A DNA stretch of 64,000 nucleotides. Source: Actinoallomurus sp963823735 (GTDB lineage Bacteria; Actinomycetota; Actinomycetes; Streptosporangiales; Streptosporangiaceae). How positions within the stretch are numbered: the stretch's first letter is position 1; every line of letters starts with the position of its first letter. The stretch covers positions 248,001 through 312,000 of the forward strand of contig CAWGMO010000010.1 of the NCBI GenBank assembly GCA_963823735.1, written 5' to 3'. Shown here piece by piece: positions 17,949 to 26,198 of this stretch. Below the pieces are notes generated by a model that worked only from the letters and a program-made list of their open reading frames with translations, was not told the DNA's origin and did not search any database. Both the position numbers and the translations under genes were made by a program.

Positions 17949-18455
17949 ATGGCAGAGCACGCGACCGAGCCGTACGCGGCCGAAGACGTCGACGCGGTCA
18001 CGTCGGCCGTCCTGACCGCCTCCCGGCTGCTCGTGGCGATCGCGGCCCGCTCACTGTCCGCCGCCAACGAACGCGTCACCCTGCCGCAGTTCCGGATGCT
18101 CGTCGTGCTCGCGAGCCACGGAGACACCAAACTCGTCGCCCTCGCCGAACGCCTCGCGGTCAACCCGTCCACCGCCATGCGCATGGTCGACCGGCTAACC
18201 TCCACCGGACTCGTCACCCGCCAGGTCAACCCGGCCAACCGCCGCGAGATCGCCGTACGCCTGACGGCACAGGGCCGCCGGATCGTCGACGACGTCACCG
18301 CCCACCGCCGCGACGAGATCGCCGCCGTCGTCGCCCGCATGCCCCCCGACCAGCGCACCGGCCTGATCAGCGCACTACGCGCCTTCACCGACGCCGGAGA
18401 CGAACCATCCGTCGGCGAACCGGTCCGCGACGCCATTCCTCTCGGCTGGGACTGA
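17949..18455 (+). CDS. MarR-family transcriptional regulator
   Basis: This is a 168-residue winged-helix protein of usual MarR size. The HTH spans about residues 50-95, with LPQFRMLVVLASHG, LAERLAVNPSTAMRMVDRL and the wing with GLVTRQVNPANRREIAVRLT. Such proteins act as homodimers that release DNA on binding phenolics, oxidants or other ligands. It starts 40 nt right of a perfect palindrome and diverges from the ClC gene, so control of itself and of the transporter is the simplest reading. A stem-loop terminator follows. Confidence 0.92.
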   Translation: MAEHATEPYAAEDVDAVTSAVLTASRLLVAIAARSLSAANERVTLPQFRMLVVLASHGDTKLVALAERLAVNPSTAMRMVDRLTSTGLVTRQVNPANRREIAVRLTAQGRRIVDDVTAHRRDEIAAVVARMPPDQRTGLISALRAFTDAGDEPSVGEPVRDAIPLGWD

Positions 18456-18478
18456 CGCACAATGATCACCGAAGCGCG

Positions 18479-18511
18479 AAGTGGGACCAGGACGGATGCC
18501 TGGCCCCACTT
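18479..18511. terminator. Stem-loop after the MarR gene
   Basis: AAGTGGGaCCAGG (18479-18491) pairs with CCTGGcCCCACTT (18499-18511) around a 7-nt loop; only one internal pair is mismatched. It lies 24 nt after the MarR stop and 63 nt beyond the end of the opposing beta-helix gene, so it can serve both. No strong T-tract is present. Confidence 0.65.
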
Positions 18512-18573
18512 CCATCCGACGTACGGACGCGCGAGCCCCGCCTAGCGGGGCGGCGATGTCATTCGACGGTGAA

Positions 18574-19443
18574 TCAGCCGCAGGCCGGATTCACCGGGTT
18601 GCAGTTGTCGGGCTCGTTGAAGCGAACGATCGAGCGTCCGATCGTGACGGTGCCGAAGATTCCACCACCGGCGGCCGCGCGATTGCGGGTGACCAGGGTG
18701 CGGTCGATCGTCGTGGTGCCGGCATTGAAGATCCCGCCACCGTTCCCCGTGGCGTTGTTGTGGTCGATGGTGCTCTGGATGACGTGTGTCGTGCCGCCTG
18801 CCAGGGTCGCCAGGCCGGCTCCACCCGACGACGTGCTGTTGGCGGAGACGCGGCTCTGGAAGAGTGTCAGGGTGCCGGAGTTGATGATGGCCCCGCCGTT
18901 GTCGGTCGCCCCCAGAGAGGTGTTACCGACAAAGGTGCTGCGGATCACCAGCGTGCGGGAATCGCCGGCGTTCTGCAGTGCGCCGGCCCCGCTCGTCACC
19001 GTGTTCCCGGTCAAGGTGACGCGGTCGAGCACGAGGGTGCCTCCGAGGTTCAAGATGGCGGCGCCGCCGGCATTGACCAGGGTCGCGTTCTCGACGGAGA
19101 TCCCTTGCACACGGAGGCTTCCGCCGATGACCGAAAGGATACGGAAATTGTTCGAGACGGTGTCGGTGGCCCTGATCCGCGTACCCGGACCGCCGATGAA
19201 GGCCATTCTGCCGCTGATCGTCGGCAGCCCGCCTGTCAGGACGTAGGTGCAGAATGGCGCCAGCCGGAGCGTGGCCGGCGTTACATTGGCCGAACTGATC
19301 GCCGTCACCAGGGCCGGGGTGCTGCACGGCACCTTGATGACGCCGACGATGCTCGCAGCCTCCGCCGATGACGCCGTCGTGAGCGTCGCCGCTGCGAGCG
19401 CGACGGCTCCGATGGCGCCGGCTGTTCTCGTAAATGGACCCAT
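18574..19443 (-). CDS. Secreted right-handed parallel beta-helix protein
   Basis: This is a 289-residue exported protein. The ATG at 19443 follows GGGGGAG. A signal peptide is evident (GAIGAVALAAATLTTASSAEA, cleavage after AEA near residue 29). The body has repeated short strands rich in Asn, Gly, Thr and Val (NAGGAAILNLGGTLVLD, GNGGGIFNAGTTTIDR), typical of parallel beta-helix/polymorphic outer-protein-like repeats. No catalytic motif of pectate lyases is recognisable. It may bind polysaccharide or be structural. Two Cys near the end (DNCNPVNPACG) could form a disulfide. Function unknown. Confidence 0.8.
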   Translation of the reverse strand: MGPFTRTAGAIGAVALAAATLTTASSAEAASIVGVIKVPCSTPALVTAISSANVTPATLRLAPFCTYVLTGGLPTISGRMAFIGGPGTRIRATDTVSNNFRILSVIGGSLRVQGISVENATLVNAGGAAILNLGGTLVLDRVTLTGNTVTSGAGALQNAGDSRTLVIRSTFVGNTSLGATDNGGAIINSGTLTLFQSRVSANSTSSGGAGLATLAGGTTHVIQSTIDHNNATGNGGGIFNAGTTTIDRTLVTRNRAAAGGGIFGTVTIGRSIVRFNEPDNCNPVNPACG

Positions 19444-19776
19444 GGGGCTCCCCCTGGACAGAAATGGACATTCTACTGTTCGGCGGTGAATTGCCACTCG
19501 CGGGTCGCCGGTTACCGATGGCGAGACACTGCGCGCGACATCGCACACGATCGGCGTATCCATTCCCGATTCTTGGCCACTTCCTGTAATGCTTTTCCGG
19601 CACCACTGTGTTTTTGCCTAATACGCAGGTCCAGAGCACGCGTATTGTGGCTTTATCGACAAAGCGCGGTGTGTCTCTTACTCAAGCGCACCGGCTGTGG
19701 CCGAGTGGTGACGGAAATTCCGGAACGCGGTCTATCGGCCGGTGGTCATGCGATGGGACGCGCTCGGCGCACGCAC
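19444..19776. other. Intergenic region, comparatively AT-rich, with one inverted repeat
   Basis: This 333-bp stretch separates the start of the beta-helix gene from the end of the methyltransferase gene. It should hold the promoter of the beta-helix gene. The only ordered structure I see is AATACGC (19620-19626) and GCGTATT (19640-19646), a 7-bp inverted repeat with 13-nt spacer that could be an operator. No convincing small gene or tRNA was seen. Confidence 0.45.
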
Positions 19777-20688
19777 CTAGCCGAGTGCCGGCGGGGGCTC
19801 GGCTGGACGGCGTCCCCAGGCCGAGATCAGCGGTGCGAGTGTCAGGTCGAGTTCGCCCGCGTGGATGGCGGCCAAGTGCGCGTCGATCTCGGCGTCGTCA
19901 GCCAGGCCGGCCGCGAGCAGCTCGCCGCGTACGTGCCGGATGGTCGCCGCCTCCAGCCGGTCGCAGGCCGGCCCGCCGACCGGGAAGGAGCCCGCCGCGG
20001 CGACATCCACCAAGCCGGCCTCACGCAACGCCCGCGGCAGTGTCCGGCCGTAGCGCAGGTCCGCGCCGCGGCGCGTCAGCAACTCCCGGACCGCGTCGCG
20101 CAGCCGGTTGGCCCGCCGCTGCGCCGGGCCGCCCTCGTCCAGGCAGGCCAGTGGCTGCAGAGCGGTATCGGCGTCCTCGACCAGCAGCCAGCCGCCGGGC
20201 CGCAGCGCCGCCGCCATCGTGGCCAGCGCCCGAGCCCGGTCGGGGACATGGACCAGCACGAGCCGGGCGTGCACCAGATCGAACGTCCCCGGCTCCGGGG
20301 GCGGATCAGCGGCGACGTCGTGCCGGCGCACCTCATACCCGCCGCCTGCCTCCAGCCACGACGGGTCGATGTCGGTGGCCAGCACGTGCCCGGCCGGACC
20401 GACGGCCGCCGCGAGCGCCTCCGGGATACCGCGGCCACCGGCCCCCACCTCCCAGCAGCGCGAGCCGAACCCGACCCCCAGCCGCTCGAAGTGCCCCCGC
20501 GTCACACCGTCGAACAGCTCGGCCAGCCAAACGAATCGCTCACCCGCCTCGGCGCGCGCGTTGTCCAGCAGATACCCGCGCGCGGGAGCGGACTCTCCAC
20601 CGAGCGCGGCAAGCCCATCTATCGGATCCGGTCGGCCACCGACATGCGGCGGGCGGGACGAGGAGGTCATCACTACATGGTCACCCAT
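19777..20688 (-). CDS. SAM-dependent methyltransferase, class I
   Basis: This protein of about 303 residues has the Rossmann methyltransferase motif I as WEVGAGGRGIPEAL, the acidic end of strand beta2 as ATDID, motif IV as FDLVHARLVLVHV and the post-I region LRPGGWLLVEDAD. It methylates a small molecule or macromolecule; the target is not readable. The start is uncertain: the ATG at 20688 or the ATG at 20670; neither has a strong ribosome site. It diverges from the TetR/ABC operon across an inverted repeat, so it may be part of the same regulon, for example a modification step of a compound that the ABC system exports. Confidence 0.85.
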   Translation of the reverse strand: MGDHVVMTSSSRPPHVGGRPDPIDGLAALGGESAPARGYLLDNARAEAGERFVWLAELFDGVTRGHFERLGVGFGSRCWEVGAGGRGIPEALAAAVGPAGHVLATDIDPSWLEAGGGYEVRRHDVAADPPPEPGTFDLVHARLVLVHVPDRARALATMAAALRPGGWLLVEDADTALQPLACLDEGGPAQRRANRLRDAVRELLTRRGADLRYGRTLPRALREAGLVDVAAAGSFPVGGPACDRLEAATIRHVRGELLAAGLADDAEIDAHLAAIHAGELDLTLAPLISAWGRRPAEPPPALG

Positions 20689-20766
20689 CCAGACCACCAG
20701 CACCACAAGGACGTGTGCGCCACTCGGATGGCTCCCGGCCCTGGCTCTCGTACGGCGTACTAGCGG

Positions 20767-20804
20767 AATCATTGCACTGGACAATGATTGAACATCTGTA
20801 TAGC
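20767..20804 (+). promoter_or_regulatory. Inverted repeat and -10 box of the TetR-ABC operon
   Basis: AATCATTG (20767-20774) and CAATGATT (20782-20789) form a perfect 8-bp inverted repeat with 7-nt spacer, a common TetR operator shape. TATAGC (20799-20804) is a -10-like box placed 9 nt before the TetR ATG, giving an almost leaderless mRNA. A second, shorter repeat TTGAAC-GTTCAA (20809-20820) spans the start codon. The repeats lie between this operon and the divergent methyltransferase gene. Confidence 0.55.
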
Positions 20805-20813
20805 TTCTTGAAC

Positions 20814-21449
20814 ATGCGTTCAATGCCTGACGACCGGACGGCTCGGGCGATCATCCGCGATGAGGCGCTTCGGCTGTTCGCCGCGGATGGGCCCGACGCG
20901 GTGAGCGTGCGGAGGGTCGCCTCGGCCGCCGGCGTCTCTCCAGGGCTCGTCGTCCACCACTTCGGCACGAAGGAGGGCCTGCGCGAAGCGGTCGACCAGT
21001 ACGTCCTGGACCTGTTCGACGCGATCCTCGGCGAGATGACCGGCGAAGGGGCGCCGGACCTGCACGACCCGGCGGCGGCCGGGTCGCTGACCGAGCTGAT
21101 GATGCGGCACCTGCCACCGGACTCCCCCGTACCGGACTATCTGCGCAGGTTGCTGCTGACCGACGGTGAGGCCGGACGCCGCCTGTTCCGCCGCCTGTTC
21201 GACGTCGGCCGGGGAATGCTCGACACCCTCACCGCGGCCGGCATGGCCTCGCCGGGCGCGGACCCGCAGGTTCGCGCCGCGATCCTGCTGTCCACCGACC
21301 TGGCGGTCTTCCTCCTCCGCGAGCACCTCACCGACGTGCTCGGCGTCGACCCCATGTCCGGTGAGGGCATGGCCCGCTGGGCACAGGAACTGCTCGCCAT
21401 CTACATGAACGGGCTACCCGCCCCCGCTCCGAGAGAAGGCTCATCATGA
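20814..21449 (+). CDS. TetR-family regulator of an ABC exporter operon
   Basis: This 211-residue regulator has the N-terminal HTH (residues about 10-58) with VSVRRVASAAGVSPGLVVHHFGTKEGL, a textbook TetR recognition helix. The C-terminal ligand domain is divergent as usual. I choose the ATG at 20814 because of the nearby -10 box; ATGs at 20784 and 20823 are alternatives. Its stop overlaps the ABC ATPase start by ATGA, so it is the first gene of the exporter operon and probably represses it until the exported compound binds. Confidence 0.9.
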   Translation: MRSMPDDRTARAIIRDEALRLFAADGPDAVSVRRVASAAGVSPGLVVHHFGTKEGLREAVDQYVLDLFDAILGEMTGEGAPDLHDPAAAGSLTELMMRHLPPDSPVPDYLRRLLLTDGEAGRRLFRRLFDVGRGMLDTLTAAGMASPGADPQVRAAILLSTDLAVFLLREHLTDVLGVDPMSGEGMARWAQELLAIYMNGLPAPAPREGSS

Positions 21450-22081
21450 CCACGCCCGTGCTGGAAGCGCGTGACGTGCACAAGGCCTACGGCCGCCACC
21501 GGATCCTGCGCGGCGTCGACCTCACCGTCGAACCAGGGACACTCGTCGCCATCGTCGGCGAGAACGGCGCGGGCAAGTCGACCCTGCTCAAGACACTCGC
21601 GGGCACGCTGCCCGCCGACACCGGCACGGTGCGGCTCGGCGGCACGCTCGGCTACTGCCCGCAGGATCCCGTACTCAACGACGGTCTCACCGTCGACCAG
21701 CACCTGCGCTACTTCGCCGCCGCCTACCGCCTGACCGACCTTCGTCGCGCCGACGAACTCATCGACCGGCTCGGATACGCCCGGTTCCGCGACAAGACCG
21801 TCGGCACCCTCTCCGGAGGCACCCGCCAGAAGCTCAACCTGACACTGGCACTGCTCCACGACCCGGACGTCCTCCTGCTGGACGAGCCGTACCAGGGCTT
21901 CGACTGGGAGACCTACCTGCGTTTCTGGGATCTGGTGGCCGACCTGCGCGCGCGCCGCAAGGCCATCGTGATCATCACGCATCTCGTCTTCGAACAGGAC
22001 CGCTACGACGTGCTCGCCGACATCTCCGACGGCCGTCTCACCCGCCGCGACCTCATGGAGGACCACCGTGTCGACGGCTGA
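21446..22081 (+). CDS. ABC transporter ATPase (exporter)
   Basis: This is a single 211-residue ABC domain. It has Walker A GENGAGKST, Q-loop around CPQDPV, signature LSGGTRQKL, Walker B VLLLDEPYQGFD and H-loop IITHLVFE. It is short for the family because it lacks the regulatory C-terminal extension of drug exporters. It pairs with the ABC-2-like permease whose GTG lies 14 nt inside its 3' end. The pair forms an efflux or lipid/antibiotic export unit under the TetR protein encoded just upstream. Confidence 0.92.
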   Translation: MTTPVLEARDVHKAYGRHRILRGVDLTVEPGTLVAIVGENGAGKSTLLKTLAGTLPADTGTVRLGGTLGYCPQDPVLNDGLTVDQHLRYFAAAYRLTDLRRADELIDRLGYARFRDKTVGTLSGGTRQKLNLTLALLHDPDVLLLDEPYQGFDWETYLRFWDLVADLRARRKAIVIITHLVFEQDRYDVLADISDGRLTRRDLMEDHRVDG

Positions 22082-22853
22082 GCTCGACTCCCCCACGTAC
22101 GCCCAGTTCCCGACCGCGCTGCGGTTCTCGATACGGAACCAGACCCGCAACCGGTTCGCCGCGCTCCTGCTGGTCCTCTTCGTCCCCGCCTGGTACCTGC
22201 TCATGGCCGCGCTCGCCGGCCACGAGCCGCTGACCTTCCGCCTGTTCGCCACCGGACGGACTCTGTCCGTCGACGGCGGGCACCTGACCCTCATCAGCGG
22301 CGGCCTCAACGCGGTCACCATGATCGTAGGCTTCGCGGTCTTCGACGCCGTCCGCAGGTCACTGACCTTCGACCGGCGCCTCGTCTTCGCCGGCTACCGG
22401 CAGAGCGTCCTGATCGCCACCAAGACGCTCGCCGTCGGCGTCGTCGCCATCGCCGTCGCCGGATACGCCGCGGTCGTGCTCCTCGCCTACTGGCGCCCAA
22501 GCCTCACCGGCTGGGCGGCCATATTCACCGGCTACACCGTCATCGCCCTCGGCTACGGCGCCTTCGGCCTCCTGCTCGGCGTCCTCGTCAAACGCGACCT
22601 CGAAGGCTTCTTCCTCATCATCATGGGCGGCCTGACCGACACATTCCTGCAGAACCCGCTCGGCAACCCGCTCGCCAACAAGCCGATCCTGCAATGGTTC
22701 CCCTCATTCGGACCCATGCAGTTCGCCGTCGGCGGCGCCTTCGGCCACACCGCGCTCTGGCAGCACCTCGCGCTCGGCCTGGCCTGGGCCGCAGGCTTCA
22801 CCCTCATCGGCCTGGCCATCTTCCGCTTCCGCACCCGCAACCGCACGGCATGA
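22068..22853 (+). CDS. ABC-2-type transporter permease
   Basis: This 261-residue integral membrane protein has six predicted hydrophobic segments and a short cytoplasmic N-terminus. The GTG at 22068 follows GGAGG inside the ATPase gene. The layout (first helix after FAALLLVLFVPAWYLLMAAL, a central cytoplasmic stretch, a last helix ending in RFRTRNRTA) matches small ABC-2 permeases. It should dimerise with two ATPase subunits for export. Substrate not inferable. Confidence 0.85.
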   Translation: MSTAELDSPTYAQFPTALRFSIRNQTRNRFAALLLVLFVPAWYLLMAALAGHEPLTFRLFATGRTLSVDGGHLTLISGGLNAVTMIVGFAVFDAVRRSLTFDRRLVFAGYRQSVLIATKTLAVGVVAIAVAGYAAVVLLAYWRPSLTGWAAIFTGYTVIALGYGAFGLLLGVLVKRDLEGFFLIIMGGLTDTFLQNPLGNPLANKPILQWFPSFGPMQFAVGGAFGHTALWQHLALGLAWAAGFTLIGLAIFRFRTRNRTA

Positions 22854-22993
22854 CACCTCATGGGTGAGCACCCCACGACCGATCGCATGGCGGCCACGCA
22901 TCACCCTCACGACACGACCGGCAGTTCGGACGACGCCTGGGCTGCCCTTGTGAACAAGGCCCTGGTCCACACTTCGAGCGAAAGGCCCAACCC

Positions 22994-23872
22994 ATGCGCG
23001 TTCTCGTCGCAGGCTCGACCGGCTATCTGGGCAGGCATGTCGTCCGTGAGATGAAGGCGCGAGGCCACTGGGTACGTGCGTTGGCCCGCGATCCTGATCG
23101 CCTGGACGGCGTACGCGAGGCCATCGATGACATGTTCGTCGCCGAGGCGACCGATCGGGGCGCGCTCGCCGGCTGCTGCGACGACATCGATGTCGTCTTC
23201 AGCGCGATCGGGGTCGTGAACCCGAAGAGCAGGGCCACCGTCTGGGAGGTCGACTACGGAGCCAACCGGAACCTCCTGGACGAGGCGCGAGGTGCGGGCG
23301 CGCGTAAGTTCATCTACACCTCGGTCCTTCAGCCGCCGGGGATGGGGAACCTGAGGATGGTCCGGGCGAAGCGCGCGTTCGAGTCCGACCTGGAGCGGTC
23401 GGGGATGGACCATGCCGTCCTGTATCCGACCGGGTTCTTCTCCGACATGGAGGAGTTCCTCGCGATGGCGCGCAGGGGCCGCGTGTTCGTGTTCGGCACC
23501 GGCGGTTTCCGGATCAACCCGGTCGACGGCGCCGACGTCGCGGCGGCCGCGGCTGACGCGATCAGCGCGGACGCCCGCCGGATCGAGGTCGGTGGTCCGG
23601 AGGTGATGACGCACGAACGCATCGCGGAGGAGGCGTTCCACGCGGTACGCGGGCCGGTGCGCATCACCCACATCCCGGCCTGGATCCCCAAGGCGGCGCG
23701 AGGCCTGCTGCGCCGCTTCACGCCCCTGCGCGTGTACGGGCCGCTGGAGTTCCTGCTCACCGTGCTGACCTGTGACGTGGTCGCGCCCACGACGGGCCGT
23801 CGACGGCTGGCCGACCACTTCCGGGAGGTCTCCGCGCGGCATTCCCGAGACGCGCCTGAACTCGGCGGCTGA
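22994..23872 (+). CDS. NmrA/atypical-SDR NAD(P)-binding protein
   Basis: This 292-residue protein has an N-terminal GSTGYLGRHVV (GxxGxxG) cofactor motif and the NmrA-like segment VVFSAIGVVNPK. A conserved YPTGFFSDM occurs in the middle. No classical YxxxK is in place, so it is an atypical extended SDR, either an oxidoreductase or an NAD(P)-sensing protein. ATG at 22994 follows GAAAGG. It stands alone, 140 nt after the ABC permease. Confidence 0.82.
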   Translation: MRVLVAGSTGYLGRHVVREMKARGHWVRALARDPDRLDGVREAIDDMFVAEATDRGALAGCCDDIDVVFSAIGVVNPKSRATVWEVDYGANRNLLDEARGAGARKFIYTSVLQPPGMGNLRMVRAKRAFESDLERSGMDHAVLYPTGFFSDMEEFLAMARRGRVFVFGTGGFRINPVDGADVAAAAADAISADARRIEVGGPEVMTHERIAEEAFHAVRGPVRITHIPAWIPKAARGLLRRFTPLRVYGPLEFLLTVLTCDVVAPTTGRRRLADHFREVSARHSRDAPELGG

Positions 23873-24399
23873 CGCCGTCCCGGCGATTGGCGAGGCGAGC
23901 CGCCGGCGTCCCGATGACTCACGGTCGTATCCTCAGGTACCGACTGTTGCGCGCGTACCTGCCGGCCGGCCGAGGGAACCGCGGATCGAGGTGAGCACCA
24001 GGTCGTTCTGATGGCGCCCCAGAGCGTGGTCGTACGCTCGAGCAACAGGCACAGGCCACGGCGAGAACGCCGATCATCAGGGCTCGACGCGTGCCGCCGC
24101 GCAGGCTCGCGAACGCCCCCTACTCCTAGGCGGCCGTCGGCCACCGGGAACCGAGACGCAACTGGCGTGCTCTGTACCAGGACAGGCCGCTTCCGCCATC
24201 AGTGAATGAAGCCGCACGGGCATGCGCTACTCGCAACACCTTTGGTGAGGGCGCGAAGGTCGACGTGACGTTACGCGTACCACCCGATTTCCTTACCTCT
24301 GCCTGAAACAGGATCCCTCCGACCTGGAGGAATAGGTCCACAAATCAGAGTGAACCGGAAACCGAGGATCCGCGGCACGACGTGGAAACACCAGGCCGG
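23873..24399. other. Gene-poor region, no confident feature
   Basis: About 530 bp without a gene I would defend. On the minus strand a short open frame near 23930-24090 begins MIGVLAVACACCSS and looks like a lipoprotein signal, but it has no ribosome site and its tail is Arg/Pro-rich. The other frames look like random high-GC translation. It may be decayed coding sequence. Confidence 0.35.
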
Positions 24400-24450
24400 A
24401 AAAAAAGGCCGCGCGGCCGGGGATCGGGGGGATGACCTCGGCCGCGCGGC
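24400..24450 (-). terminator. Strong intrinsic terminator
   Basis: On the minus strand a perfect 12-bp GC-only stem (24450-24439 with 24419-24408) closes a 19-nt loop and is followed by a run of seven T (24406-24400). This is a textbook rho-independent terminator, rare in such GC-rich DNA. It lies just after the stop of the small unknown gene at 24467. Confidence 0.85.
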
Positions 24451-24466
24451 GGTACATGGGGGCGCT

Positions 24467-24826
24467 TCAGCGCCGGTTGATGACCTTCATGATCTGCCAG
24501 AGCTCCTCGCGGAGGCGGTCACGACAGATACGGTACTGCGCCCAGTTGCCCTCGAACGCTGTCATTACGACATATTCCTCGTCGGGTGTGGGGCGTGTGC
24601 CGTGGGCCAGGTGGCGGGTGGGGTCGTTCATCTCGGTCCAGAGGTGGTCGCGCCACGCTCCGTACCGTTCCCTGCTGCCGTTGAAGCGGGTCTCCACCAG
24701 GAGTTTCTCGTCGGCGAGGACCCAGTTCGCGAGGTCGGCGGTGAGGGGCGAGCGGTTGTCGAGTCCGGCGGTCGGGAGCGCTTCCAGGCCTGGGGTCTGA
24801 GGCTTGCCCGGTGGCCACACCTTCAT
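24467..24826 (-). CDS. Small conserved-looking protein of unknown function
   Basis: This is a 119-residue soluble protein, rich in Trp, Arg and Glu, with no signal or membrane segment. It has two similar halves: WVLADEKLLVETRFNGSRERYGAWRDHLWTEM and VVMTAFEGNWAQYRICRDRLREELW, an internal repeat suggesting a duplicated helical unit. ATG at 24826 has AAGGGGG 7-8 nt upstream, and a strong terminator follows, so it is expressed as a single gene. It diverges from the TetR gene at 24924. I do not recognise a family. Confidence 0.7.
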   Translation of the reverse strand: MKVWPPGKPQTPGLEALPTAGLDNRSPLTADLANWVLADEKLLVETRFNGSRERYGAWRDHLWTEMNDPTRHLAHGTRPTPDEEYVVMTAFEGNWAQYRICRDRLREELWQIMKVINRR

Positions 24827-24855
24827 GACATCCCCCCTTAAATGCGTACATCAAA

Positions 24856-24865
24856 GAGACGTCTC
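24856..24865. promoter_or_regulatory. Short palindrome between divergent genes
   Basis: GAGACGTCTC is a perfect 10-bp palindrome in the 97-bp gap between the small unknown gene and the TetR gene. It could be the TetR operator. A palindrome of this length can also occur by chance. Confidence 0.3.
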
Positions 24866-24923
24866 ACGGCCGGATCCGGATGACAGGAATGTTCGTCGAT
24901 CGGCTTGTCTGAAATCCTGGGGC

Positions 24924-25493
24924 ATGCAGCCACGCCGCCCGCTCCGAGAGGACCTCCTTGACGCCGCAGCCGTGCTCATCATCGAGCGGGGGTACCAGCG
25001 GGTTCGGATGCAGGACGTCGCGGACGCCGTGGGGGTCAGCCGGCAGACCGTGTACAACGAGTTCGGCGACAAGTGGCGGCTCGCGCAGGCTCTGACGCTG
25101 CGGGAGAACGAGCGCTACCTCGACGGGGTCGACGAGGCGCTCGGGCGGCACACCGACCTGTACTCCGCGGTGGCGGCGGCGGTCACGTACACGCTGCTCA
25201 CGGCCGCCGACGACCCGCTCAAGAAGGCGACGCTCACCGGGAGCGGCAGCGAGGACCTGCTTCCCCTGATGACGACCCACGCCGAGCCCGTGCTCTTCGC
25301 CGCGAAGCAGCGCATCGTGGCCCATACGCGACGCCACTGGCCGGAGCTGGACGAGGCCGAGGTCACGGACCTCGCCGACGCGGTCGTACGCCTGACGATG
25401 AGCCACGTCGTACTCCCGACCGACCCCCCGGAGATCGTCGCCGCCCGCCTGGCCCGCCTTGTCGCTCGCTACGTCGGGATAGATCCGATGTAG
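24924..25493 (+). CDS. TetR-family regulator
   Basis: This 189-residue regulator has an N-terminal HTH with RVRMQDVADAVGVSRQTVYNEFGDKWRL. Its C-terminal half resembles TetR_C domains of actinobacterial regulators. ATG at 24924 follows GGGG; upstream in-frame sequence is unrelated. It diverges from the small gene at 24467, its likely target, and is followed convergently by the HD-domain gene. Confidence 0.88.
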   Translation: MQPRRPLREDLLDAAAVLIIERGYQRVRMQDVADAVGVSRQTVYNEFGDKWRLAQALTLRENERYLDGVDEALGRHTDLYSAVAAAVTYTLLTAADDPLKKATLTGSGSEDLLPLMTTHAEPVLFAAKQRIVAHTRRHWPELDEAEVTDLADAVVRLTMSHVVLPTDPPEIVAARLARLVARYVGIDPM

Positions 25494-25528
25494 GGGGCGG
25501 CCATCGGGCCCGTGAACGACAAACGGAC

Positions 25529-26101
25529 TCAGGTGATCGGGTAACCGGCCTGGAACGCCAGGCGCGCGTCGGCGCCGCCGGTGACGTGGGTGATGAGGTC
25601 GTCGAGCTCCATGAAGATCTCCCAGGGCTGACGTGGCCCCGCCAGGCGGTCCACGACCAGTTGCTCCAGATCGGGCACGCGTTTGCCCTTCCAGATCTTG
25701 TCGGCGAGGCTCACGAGGAGATCCTCCAGCTCGACACCCTCGCCCCAGTCACCGTGCGTACGGGCGAAACGGGCCAGCCTCTCCTCGACCCCGTGCTCCA
25801 GGAGGAGCCGGTGGCCGGCCTGTTCGTGCGCGGTCCCAGGCCCGGACAACTCGCCCGGGTGGAGCGACTTCCCGATGTCATGGGTGGCCGCGCCGAACAG
25901 CACCGCCTCGCGGTCAAGGATCGCGTCCCACAGGACAGGCCAGTCCAGGATCCGCGCGGCGACATCGTGGACGGCCCGCAAGTGTGCTCCCAGCCTCGGC
26001 GGGGCGCCCACCAGGCGCAGGAGATGGTCCGCCCGGCCGGGCAACGGGCGCATCGTGGGATCGGTCAACGCGTGATCCAGTGACATCACCCTATCGACCA
26101 T
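25529..26101 (-). CDS. HD-domain phosphohydrolase-like protein
   Basis: This 190-residue protein has the HD metal ligands: His in LRAVHDVAARIL, the His-Asp pair in GAATHDIGK and a distal Asp in SLADKIWKGK. HD proteins hydrolyse nucleotides or phosphodiesters. The HTHDIGK-like spacing fits a single-domain HD hydrolase. The start is ATG 26101 or the in-frame ATG at 26086. It converges with the TetR gene and diverges from the acyl-CoA dehydrogenase gene. Substrate unknown. Confidence 0.82.
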   Translation of the reverse strand: MVDRVMSLDHALTDPTMRPLPGRADHLLRLVGAPPRLGAHLRAVHDVAARILDWPVLWDAILDREAVLFGAATHDIGKSLHPGELSGPGTAHEQAGHRLLLEHGVEERLARFARTHGDWGEGVELEDLLVSLADKIWKGKRVPDLEQLVVDRLAGPRQPWEIFMELDDLITHVTGGADARLAFQAGYPIT

Positions 26102-26198
26102 AGAAGCCCGCCGCCTTTACAAAGTAGACCACCACCCCCGAAACGCGAGGAACCACCCCGGCTACGCTGACCGCAACACGAAACCGAAGGAGGTTCGG

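Noticed and set aside
24519..24854. Alternative 111-codon frame on the minus strand over the small unknown gene
   Set aside because: The frame at 24467-24826 has a better ribosome site, normal amino-acid composition and a stop next to the terminator.
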